DNA from: Haplosporangium gracile
Lineage: Eukaryota > Mortierellomycota > Mortierellomycetes > Mortierellales > Mortierellaceae
DNA: 30,517 nucleotides
Assembly (NCBI GenBank): GCA_015499985.1
Contig: JAAAUF010000500.1
Span: forward strand, 1 to 30,517
Direction: 5' to 3'
Under the pieces are notes generated by a model. That model was given only the letters and a program-made list of their open reading frames with translations. It searched no databases and was not told the DNA's origin. Every line of letters begins with the position of its first letter. Position 1 is the stretch's first letter. Positions 21,163 through 30,517 of the stretch are shown piece by piece. Made by a program: the position numbers and the translations under genes.

Positions 21163-24100
21163 TCAACGATCCAGTTTGGACAAGATCTGAACAAGCATCT
21201 GCTGCTGCTCCTTTAGTGTCTCCTGCTGACCTCTTAGCTGCTGTTGCAGTTCGCCGATCTGCTTCTCGGAATTCACCCTCTCAGCATCAAGCTGCTTCTG
21301 CAGTTCTATCGCTGTTAACCTTGCCATCGTCGTCCCTTTCGAATCCTGATCTTGAGGCCCCTTTTGGACTACAGCCAGTTTTTCAATTGCTACTACAGCT
21401 GTAACAGAACTGAACTCGGAAACATGCTTGGTCTCGCCCTCAGGACTGAGTGCACTCGACGCAGTCTCTTCTAACAGCTGCCTTGTCTTCTTTTGGTATT
21501 CTCGCACCTGCTGCGGCGTGCCCGTGTAATAGATCGTATCTGGAAAGAAGCATTTGTGCTTCTCGCGGAAACCTAACATAGCAAAAAGAACGAAAAGTGA
21601 AGTGTCAGTTATGGGTCTTGGCACAGACCAACTGGGTTCGGTCATTAAGCACGCTTTTCCTTAAAACTGTGAGTACTTACCTGGAATGTCGTAACTCATG
21701 TTTTCGGCACTCTCGACATAGCGCATACGGCACTCCAGCCAGTTCTGTCGCCAGGTCTGATCGCTGTCAGTGATCGCATTGTTAATCAAGGCTAAAAGCA
21801 AAATAGCGAAACAAAACGCGGTTAGCGGTGGCCACTGAAACTGAAAAGGCACAGTTAATGTGACAATGATAGGAGCGATGACGAGTGGTGCGCCTTACCA
21901 ATGAGGACGTTCAACATGACGATAACGGTGAAGAAAAAGAAGACCATCATCATTCCATGGAATGCGAAGCTGTTGCTTGTAAACCCGGTTTCGACCTGAT
22001 CATAGTTGCCTCCCTATATGTTGCGAACAAAAAAATTATTTCAGCTTCTCTGCACATATTCGGCATTTTTAATTATGGTTCACAATCTCCTTCATGTGCA
22101 CCGGAGACACTTACCATCATGAAGTAGGTCACAGACAAAGCACGTAACAGGTTACGTGAGAATCCTTCTGTGAAGTATTTGCAGTGGTCGATGTCCACAC
22201 AAGTGAACAGGAGATGCACGATGGCGATCGAAAATGCGAGTAGTCCACCGGCGAAGACAAAGATGAAGACCCGGATCGAGTGAATAGCACGGATGATGAT
22301 CGACACAAAGTGACACACAACTTCAAAGACTCGCAGCTCAAACAACTATAGGGGAAATACATAAGAAAGTACGATAAGTGCATGATACAGTTAGTGCATG
22401 CAATCGCCAATACTAGCAATCAAAATCTTTCGCACTATTTGAACGTAACTTACCAGGTGTAAGAAAATGAAGAGCACAGAGAAGCTGAGAAGCCCGGGAT
22501 TCAGACCGGATATGATGACACCTTGAATAATCAAGATCTGGTTGATTGCACCCGCGAGAGGCAACAGAAACACAATGAGGTCGACCCAATTGTAAATGGT
22601 CCTGTTTAGTGTTGGAAAATGCGAAGAGCCCGAAAAAAGAAAAAAAAAAGGTTGTGAGTGAGGTCAGTGCTATGAATGGGCGCCAATAGGGCATATAGAT
22701 TAGGTTGTAGGAAGGCCAGACAATGTACCGAAAGTAGCTTCTTTTGTCTTTCAACAGCTGCACAAATTCTAGCCACAGGAAAATAAACGAGACCACAATG
22801 ATGGCAACAAAAAGTCCCTCCAAACCATGGTCAATCCTCCCGTTCTTCGCCTCCAACCCATCCTGATTCCCGTAGATCTGAAGGAAGATGGCCGTTAGGA
22901 CCATGACGTAATACACGACCTGACCAAGGAACCGAACCAGCCAGTAGTCAAACCCAATCGTGTTCCTAATACGAGTTGTCATCAACAAGATATGAAGTTA
23001 GTAATTGCTTAGTTGAGTTGAAATTGCACAACACTTGAACAAGACTGAATGATAGAGGTTTATACTCACCATTTATACTCGACCAGGGCCTTGAGAGCAG
23101 GGTTGTCGAGTGCCTTGAGCTCAAACGGGTAACACTTGACCGTTGCGTTGGTCTTCAACCTGCACTTTCGCAAAATCATAGTCCAAATAGCTTGAGGCCA
23201 GGAGAACAGTGCATGGACAAGATCATCCTTCGCTCGCTGGCTAGAATCCTGTTGAGACTTCTTAACCTCGGTCTTGCGCCAGAGTAGATCAAACGACGCC
23301 TGGTAAATGTCGCGGGTAAAATTGCCCTTGGGTGGGTTGGGGGCTCCGTGCAGGTCCAGTTGTAACACTTGGTCCTTGTACTGATAAAGACCCCATGGAG
23401 GGGGCCTCCAGAAAGCCCACCGAAAGTTCGCTGGATTGGCGAGAGCGTGGTGTCCGATAACAAACTCTGGGCCTTGAGCAGGGAAGAATGCCACCTCTCG
23501 ATAGATCTTGAGAGCCAACTCGGAGTACTGCTGCTTGGGGTCGACAATTCGGACTATACACTGGCGGATGGGCAACAGGAAATGTGGATCCTGTTCAACC
23601 TTTGCCTTGCTTAGACAATAGTCGATAATGATCTCCAGCAAGCCGATAGCCAACGAATTCTTGCTGGCAAAGTTGAGGAGGATGTCAACTGGGTTGATCG
23701 AGATGGGCATGTCTTGAAGCGGGACCCAGCGAGCTGTAGATGACGACAGAAGGCTCTTAAGGAAGTCGCAAAGGAGATAGTGGTCGCTTGCCGACCACAA
23801 GTTGACTGCCTTGACAAGTAAGGTGCTGGCGAGGTCCTCCTGTAGTGGATAATAGTTGAGGTGTCCAGCATAGTACCGAAGGATGTCCTGCTTTACTCCA
23901 AGTTCCGCGAGCTCATAGATTTTCAGCGCTGATTCCAGTCCTGATAAAAAAGATATCGTCACTATCTCAGAAATCGGGTGAGTGATGTGGTTGAGGAAAT
24001 TAAAGGCGTCTACCTCATAGTACTCGCAACGAACGTATCCGTGTGGACAAATCTTCCATTCACAAAAGTCCGGGGCACAGAGGACCATCTGCAATCGAAA

Positions 24101-26845
24101 ATCTCCTTCAAACGACTTTGGGACGCTCCAAGCCATGAGCGCATCCGAGGTTCTGACCAGCAGATATTGATAAGCGGCAAAGAAGTTTATGCTGCGGATG
24201 GAAACGCCGTCAGGCAAGGGGACGACCATCTTGGCTTGGGCACCTGTTGTATTCGTCATAGTCACTGTCAAGGAGGACCTCTTCTCGCGCTTAAGGTGTG
24301 ATGATTTGATATAGGTCTCTGTTGTCTCCGCCTTGAAGTGTAATCCAAAGGCATTAGTACCACTATTGTTGTCGTTGTGGTATTCGTTCTCTTGGGAATT
24401 CGAATTCTGGCACAAGTCGGTGCAGCGGGTTGGAGATATCGGATTGGAGTGGTATGCCCGATCTTCGAGTCTCATGTGCCACAATTTTGTGTGTCCTACG
24501 TAGGCGAGGCCTTGAATCGATCCGTTCAGTGGTACCAGTCTTGGGTAATCGCATCCATCAGGGGCTATCCGGTCAACCAGCGACATCCTTGCAACATCAA
24601 GAAGATATCCAGGTCGGGTCTGTAAAAAGGCATTATCAATTGACTCAACACAGACAGCGAGGATACTGTCGTTGCAGAGAAAGGAGACGCTTGTCACCCT
24701 CTCATCTGACGGGATTTCGTGGAAGACGTACGATCCATGCAAAGTCCATGTTTCCGTCCGGTAGATGTTGAGACCTCGAAATTCTGGAATTGCAATGAGG
24801 GATCCATTCTCACTCACGCTACAGAAATGATAGTTCATGAAATACAATCGGTCAAAGGACAAGACCGACGAAAATGACACCAGGGTTCCAAGCACAATGT
24901 CGAATGTGAAATAGACTCTGCCGTTGCCGATAATAAGGTAGCGACCTCGGAGCCGATTGAGGAAGATATAGCCAATGGCAGGCGCTTGACCCAAACTGGT
25001 GACGATCATGTCCATGGCAATACTGCGCTGAAAAGTCCAGTCCTCGAAGGTGTTGTAGATGTCGATAGAGATGCCATTGTAGGTGACAAAGAGCTCTTCC
25101 TTGAGATTTGGGTTCGCCTTGTTGACCATGTGGAAGATTCCATCTCCGATGTAGTTCCTGAGTTCGGAACAAGTCCGCTGCACATCTTGGCGAACAAGAC
25201 TCATCCTTGAGAATGACTTTTCCGATATTTGATTGTTGTCTCTGCTGCACTGGTAGATTGTGAACATGCTCTGGTAGGTTGTAGGTGGATCCTCCTTTTT
25301 GTCCACCACTGCCACAAGTGATCCGTCCCAGGAAATGGAGATGTCGGTATCTCCGTTAGGTAAGAGCAACCAGACGATTGGAGCGGCGGAGTACGGCTTC
25401 AGCATTGTCTTTTTATCACCACCAGTGATGCCACCATCCGACATGCCTCCTTTGTTCTTGACAATTCTTGTCTCTTTTGTCGCAGTATCGTGGTCCTGCA
25501 GGTCCCACACCTCCAGGTACTTGCTCTCACCCACAACAACTTTGAGAGCGGCGAAGCGTCCATCGCCAGAGAAACTATAGTTCGTCGCCACCTTTAACAT
25601 CTTCGTGATGGCGCCGTATTCGGAACATTCACTGCGATTGACATCGATGAGCCAAGCCGCATGCGGACGATGCTCTCTATACAATGGATCTGGAATACGG
25701 AAATGATGCTGTTATAATTCAGTTCGAAATAGTGAAATGAAGTGAGGATGAAATAATTGTGGTTATGTTTGTACTCATACCTGCTTTGTAGAGTGTGAGT
25801 GAGTCTGTACAGAGCTCGACAAAGTGAAGGTCCAAGAATCCGTAATCGAAAGATAACTTGGACCATGTACTGAACTCAACGGAAATCGTAACCCCGTTTT
25901 CGTACCCATAGCATAGGTGAAACAGCTTCCATCTAAGAACTTTGAGGTCCTTGTCGTTGCCCATGTCCAGTGAGTCCAATGATGACAGCCGTTTAAGCTC
26001 ATGGGAAGGGATAACCTGTTACAAGGCACATTATGTATCGGGGAATGTCAGAAACTAAGACGTACGAAGGGATGATGCGGTGAATGAAACAGATGTATAC
26101 CTACCTCGAATTCAAAGCTGCCCTCAATCAATTGTAGCTGATCGAATCTGACGAGGATTGCCTCGATGGAGTCGATCTTCAAGTTCTGCGTCGAGACACC
26201 CAGGACGATATCGTAAAACGCTCCCATTTCATGATCAGAAGGAAGTGGGACGTGCCACTAAAGAAAGGCAAGGAGAACGTGTATCAGTTTCTTTCTCTTT
26301 TCAGTGTCTTGTGCAAATCCTGGCTCTATCTTGCACAGGGTGTCTCTTGTACCGTGGTCGTCTTCTTGGACGCATTGATCTTGACAGGGGCTTGGTGTCT
26401 GGTAGCACAAAAGAGGAAGAAGATATAGCAAAATAAGTGTTGGTATATTATCTTGCAGAGAGCTCTGTATTCAGTTCAGGGTCACTAATTCTTAGTCAAG
26501 CTGATGTTGTGCCACATACTCCTCGTCCAGAGTGAGACTTTGCTCTGTCGACGATGATCCTTCTTCAGCCTCTCGCAAGTACCATCGGTGTGCTATTGGA
26601 TGAAATCAAATAATAGTGGCAAGTGGTTTGTTAGTGTCATGCTCTGGTAGAATTGCCAGGTAGAGAAAGAGCGTACTCGTACGATCTGTACCTTTGGGCG
26701 AAGGTGTTGGTTCACTGATGGCAAGGGTGCTCGGTGACGGTAATCCTGCCGAAGGGAGTGGTGGCGATCCTTCAACGGGTGGTGTCAGAGTTCCCAAGGT
26801 CGTGGCAGGAGACTCTTCGGACAGGTTGACAATACAATCTGCCAT
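21163..26845 (-). CDS. Beta-propeller/TRP-like ion-channel fusion protein with C-terminal coiled coil
   Basis: Twelve exons fit in phase on the minus strand: 26692-26845, 26520-26592, 26353-26398, 26105-26257, 25781-26015, 23070-25689, 22729-22965, 22454-22601, 22115-22345, 21899-22013, 21681-21791 and 21163-21572, giving 1510 residues. Residues 1-90 are disordered. About 91-220 is a beta-rich module. About 221-650 has blade-like WD40-type repeats (FSGDGRFAALKVV, LEVWDLQD, VSENGSLIAIPEF). About 700-1090 is mostly helical. From 1094 come six membrane helices: S1 DYWLVRFLGQVVYYVMVL, S3 YNWVDLIVFLLPLAGA, S5 IRVFIFVFAGGLLAFSI, a pore helix and loop RALSVTYFMMGGNYD (about 1290-1304), and S6 FFFFTVIVMLNVLIALINN. 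After S6 comes RYVESAENMSYDIPGF. About 1447-1510 is a Gln-rich coiled coil, often used for subunit assembly. It is probably a cation channel; ion and membrane are unknown. A decayed copy lies upstream. Confidence 0.88.
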
Positions 26846-27653
26846 GTCGGGGGCAGAGAGGCGTGTAGTGTATCTAGTAGATGAAAGAAGGACTCGGGTT
26901 TATGTTTTCAGATAGAGTGAGAATCAAGAGGTAGTATCCAGCTGGACAGAGGCAATAGGGAATGATTTTTAGTGCTGTTTGAAGGAGGGGGAAGGAGGAA
27001 GGAAAGGAAGGAGGAAGGAAAGGAAGGAGGAAGGAAAGGAAGGAGAGAGAGAGAATGGTAGGGGAGAAAGAGTGCAAAAGTAAGAAATGAAGAAGAAAAA
27101 AGATTTGAGAAAATAAAAGAACAGAAAAACGAAAAGAGACGAATAGGGAGGAGCGATGCATGCATGATAAAAATCCAAGCGTTATTTTGTTTTTGTTGTT
27201 GTTTTTGTTGTTATTGTTTTCATCTTCGCCATGCTGAAAAAAGGAACTCAGGGGTAGAGATTTAGAGATCAAGATTCGTATTGGTTCGTGCCTCGAGTAT
27301 TGCTGCATGTGCTCTCATTTTTTTAAGGTCCAGACCTTGTGTGGGCGGGCCTGGTTCCTTATTTTTCTGCTCGGTGGCACAAAGCAAAAAAAAAAAAAAA
27401 AAAAAATGCCCGCGGAGAGGGTTACGCCTTTGACTGCAAGAGTCTCTGCTGAGCCATTGGGAGACTTCTATGACTTGTTGCAGCACTTCCATTACATCCC
27501 CCGTCATGGTATCTTGTCCCTCTATTCTTTTATGCTACCAGCCATGGCGCTGTCGAACGAAAGCACTTGTTATTAACCTACTCCGGTCATCCGAAAAAGG
27601 CGGCCTAAGAATAATTTTGTATTCCTTTATTTCAAGTTGTTTCTCTGTGATTT
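26846..27653. other. Spacer between the channel gene and its decayed copy
   Basis: This holds the promoter side of the channel gene and the 3' flank of the pseudogene. It contains a GGAA-type minisatellite (26991-27044), a GTT-rich run near 27190-27215 and an A21 tract at 27386-27406 flanked by GCGGGC and GCCCGC. No coding region is supported. The minus-strand frames are low-complexity. Confidence 0.55.
26991..27044. repeat. Purine minisatellite, 16-base unit, about three copies
   Basis: The unit GAGGAAGGAAAGGAAG is repeated three times almost exactly. It lies about 150 bases upstream of the channel gene ATG, so length changes could alter its promoter. Confidence 0.8.
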
Positions 27654-30381
27654 TTACCGCTCCAACTTAGCCAAGATCTAGACCAGCATCTGCTGCTGGT
27701 CCCTCAGCTGCTGTTGCAAGTCCCCAATTTGCTTCTCAGAATTTGCACGCTCAACATCCAATTGCTTCCGGAGCTCCACTTCCACCAACCGCGCCACACC
27801 AGACGCATCTCCTTCCTTCTCCTCCTTCTGCTTCTCTTCCTTATTCTCCTTGTGGATATCATCCTTCATCTCGCCAACGATAACCATAGCATCATTCTTA
27901 GAAGGAGAGGTATAATAGTCAGCAGCAGGAGTAGCAGCAACAGGAGTAGCAGCAACAGGAGTAGCAGCAGCAAGGAGTTGGTATATCTGCGACAGGATAG
28001 GAGCTAGAGCGGGGGCAGTGGGCTCAGGGAGATACTGGATCCAGCCTTCAGAATTGAGTGTCACCGGCGCCTCATCTTCCATCACCTTCGCCTTCCTCTC
28101 GTAGTAGATTGTGACTGGGAGGTAATTGTGGCTCTCTCGAAAACCTATTTCGAATCATAAAGATTTAAATTTTAGTTTGGCTTCATTGCGCCCTTCATGT
28201 CTGCTAGCGTAGCAAAGAACAAGTGTGGGAGGGGGAGAAAAAAAAAGAAGGAAAGAGTAATGTTTATCTGGGATGTCGTAGGTCATATTCTCGGCACTTT
28301 CGATATACCGTATCCGGTTCTGCAAACCAGTCCAGCTGCCAAGACTGGTCGCCGTCATTAGTCGCATTTGTTGATCAACGCTAGAAATGCAAACACAGCA
28401 ACAAAAAAAAACTACAGTCAGTCTTCAAAACTGAAAAAGTGGTCAATGCGACGGATGAAAGGAGAGATGAACTGGGATGAAAGCATACCCATGAGGACGT
28501 TCAGCATGAGAATGACGGTGAAGAAAAAGAACAAAATCGTCATGTGGAATGCAGAACTGTCGCTCGTGAATCCTTTCTCCACCGGGTCGTAGTTGCCTCC
28601 CTAAGTTGTACAGACACCAGAAAAAAAATGATTAGAAAGGAGTTACACATTCTGCTTTACTAAGGCACATTATCTCATATCCTCCTTTTGCGCTTGCAAA
28701 AGTAGTAAATACACATCATCATGAAATAACTCACAGAAATGGCGCGCAGCAGGTTAAATAAAAATCCGCCTGTGAAAAGTAACACGAGTCCCCAGCGCAG
28801 GCACGAAGTAGGTGCAGAATTGCAATCGAAAAGGAGAGTGGTCCACCGGCAAAGACAAAGAAGAAGATCCGGATCGAGCTTATCGCTCGGATGATGATTG
28901 ACACAAAGTGGCAAACACTCCGGACTACCCGCAGCTTGAACAACTAATAACCATGTCAGTTAAGTGCAAACACAAGGTACAAGAAATGATGAGTATGAGT
29001 TCTTGATTACTCTATATTTTTAAACTATGCCCAAAGAAAAAAAATGGCGCATTTGACAGAACATGATTGTGGCAGAGGAAAACTTACAAAGTGCAAAAAG
29101 ACGAAGAGGACTGAGAAACTGAGAAAGCCAGGGTTCAGGTTGTATACCCGAATACCTTCCATGGCACAGACCTGCGTAACACTCCCAGTCAACGGCAACG
29201 CAAAGACCCAAAGATCCACAGCGTTATAAATCGCCCCATCACGCAGTCGTAGCACATGCAAAAGGAGAGAGAAAAAAACCAACACCATGGTCCAATGAGA
29301 AAAAAGAAAAATATGACACGCCTATCCCTTACCTTTGCAGACGTAAAGAGTCTGCGATAGTATTAAATAAAAACGCTAGTAGAACTTACTCGACATATTT
29401 CTCTTTGCCATGGAAGAGCTGAACGACCTCGAGCCAGAGAAACAACGAAGAACTGGCAATAATAGCAATATAGACCAAAGATCCCAGGAATCAAGTTTCC
29501 GTCCAGGTCATTATCTTAGTGATCAAAGATCTGTATGAATACCGCTGTCAATATCAGTGCATAGTAGCAGCACAGCGATATGAACCGAATCAATCAGTAG
29601 TAGTACCCAATCGTGTTCCTATGAATGATTGGATGAAAAAAATGAAAAAAAGATTGCGAATGTGAATGTGAATGTGAGTGACCAGTTGAGTAGTAAAAAG
29701 GTCATGCATCTTGTTGGCGAATGAAAAAGAAGAAAGAATTATCATTTGTACTCGACAAGTGCGATGAGGACTGGGTTATCCAATGCCTTGAGATCGAAGG
29801 AATGACATTCGACACGTGTGAGCCGCGACAGTCTGACCTTGCGCCGGAGCGTATAAAAGAGCGCTAGAGGCCATGAAATCAACGTCTGATCTTGTACCTT
29901 TTCACCACTACCAGGGATGACCGCACCTCCAGAAGCAGAACCCTTAGTCTTCAAAGGCTTGCCAGCTCCATTTTCTGCTGATACAGATGCCTTTGAGTCG
30001 ATGACGCGTCAGAGAAAACCAAAATCTGCCAAGAAAAGCGGCCGCGTGAAACTTTTCTGGTGCGGGTCAGGTTCTTCCCTCGTACACGACCTGCATCCCC
30101 TGGTCCTTGTGCTAATGCAGACCCCGAGGCGTGCGTCTCCAGAACAGTCAGTGAAAATGATGTGGGTGAACGATTATACGGTGGTCGACTATAATGTTAT
30201 GGCCGCGGGCTGGAAAGTAGGCCAACTGTCAAAGCATCCGGAGAATAGTGTTGGAGAAGAAGGACATGGTGTCAACAAGTTCGTGAAGGCACTGCTTGAT
30301 CGGCAGCAGAAAATTTGGGTCCTTGTGCAGCCTGGCCTAGCGGACACAATAGTCGATAAAGAGTTCAAGGAGAGTAATTAG
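27654..30381 (-). pseudogene. Decayed tandem paralog of the propeller/TRP-like channel gene
   Basis: Exon remnants match the intact gene in order: 29743-30381 (end of the large exon), 29390-29618, 29088-29235 (148 bases in both copies), 28718-28943, 28489-28600, 28268-28380 and 27654-28144. Recognisable pieces include LKALDNPVLIALVEYK, LNPGFLSFSVLF, GGNYDPVEKGF, RYIESAENMTYDIP and EKQIGDLQQQLRDQQQ. The lesions are numerous. Donors at 29742, 28717 and 28267 read AT instead of GT, and the acceptor before 29235 reads GG instead of AG. Stops occur in the large exon and the S1-S2 exon. There are frameshifts in the S1-S2, S5-pore and post-S6 exons, including two single-base insertions in 28268-28380. 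A TAG at 27678 lies before the ancestral end ILAKLER. The pore exon 28489-28600 is still open. Everything upstream of the middle of the large exon is lost to a transposon boundary. Confidence 0.9.
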
Positions 30382-30517
30382 GGGTCGTCAAACTACGGCC
30401 AGATCCAAAATAAATCCGCCGCTCGCTTGCGCATTTGACATTTTTCTGTCAACTGCGCAGGCCTTCTAATACGAAAATGCGAACGCACAAACCTACGACC
30501 CTCGACGTATTTCGCAA
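30380..30517. mobile_element. Probable hAT-type transposon end (partial)
   Basis: Homology of the pseudogene to its paralog stops abruptly near 30380. From there the sequence reads AGGGGTCGTCAAACTACGGC, which resembles the terminal inverted repeats of hAT elements (CAGGGGTCG...). A short inner hairpin follows (TTTGACA...TGTCAAC, near 30435-30455). No coding region is visible in the 138 bases present. The other end and any target-site duplication are outside the window, so class and exact boundary are tentative. Confidence 0.45.

Noticed and set aside
29917..30381. Plus-strand open frame of 154 codons near the right end
   Set aside because: It is antisense to the channel pseudogene; the minus strand aligns codon by codon with the intact paralog (IDYC, DPNFLLPIKQC, HKDQ), so the plus-strand frame is incidental.
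27678..30381. Reading the AT-starting introns of the channel copy as U12-type AT-AC introns
   Set aside because: The acceptors are AG, the U12 donor consensus is absent, and the intact paralog has GT at the same sites, so these are damaged GT donors.
1..30517. tRNA, rRNA or snRNA genes
   Set aside because: I looked for A/B-box-like and rRNA-like segments by eye and saw none; a covariance-model scan was not possible, so small RNAs could be missed.

Overview
The window looks like nuclear DNA of an early-diverging filamentous fungus, most likely Mortierellomycota (Mortierella and relatives). This is an inference. It rests on the short GT-AG introns, pyrimidine-rich leaders, long Gln/His/Ser low-complexity tracts, and a WD40-like/TRP-type channel family present in two copies. 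No rRNA, tRNA or CRISPR array was recognised. An assembly gap of ten N lies inside an intron at 11326-11335.

Layout. 1-802 (minus): one end of a Tc1/mariner transposon with an open transposase frame that leaves the window; its inverted repeat ends at a TA dinucleotide beside a possible interrupted ORF (803-1104). 1630-3354 (plus): an intronless three-finger C2H2 protein. 3355-8087: a 4.7 kb stretch with no gene I can support. 8088-11821 (plus): a six-exon MFS transporter of the oxalate/formate antiporter-like (OFA) group. 12165-15193 (minus): a four-exon PQ-loop transporter of the Ypq/PQLC2 type. 16807-19486 (minus): a three-exon protein with two membrane segments and a long tail carrying PPNY, LPGY and PPAY motifs. 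21163-26845 (minus): a twelve-exon, about 1510-residue protein joining a beta-propeller-like N-terminal half to a six-helix TRP-like channel and a C-terminal coiled coil. 27654-30381 (minus): a decayed tandem copy of that channel, cut at its upstream side by what looks like a hAT transposon end (about 30380 to the window end).

How the parts relate. The four minus-strand loci from 12165 to 30381 are in tandem, and the MFS gene converges on them. Two observations deserve most attention. First, the channel pseudogene lies directly upstream of an intact paralog, and its lesions are strongly skewed to C-to-T/G-to-A changes: three splice donors GT to AT, TGG to TGA, and CAG to TAG. That recalls repeat-induced mutation or deamination. 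Second, the PY-motif membrane protein sits next to a Ypq-type transporter. In yeast, Ypq1 is sorted for degradation by the PY-motif adaptor Ssh4 with Rsp5, so this neighbour may be a ubiquitin-ligase adaptor. Exon models were built by hand from splice consensus, reading phase and, for the channel, comparison of the two copies in the window; none was checked against transcripts.
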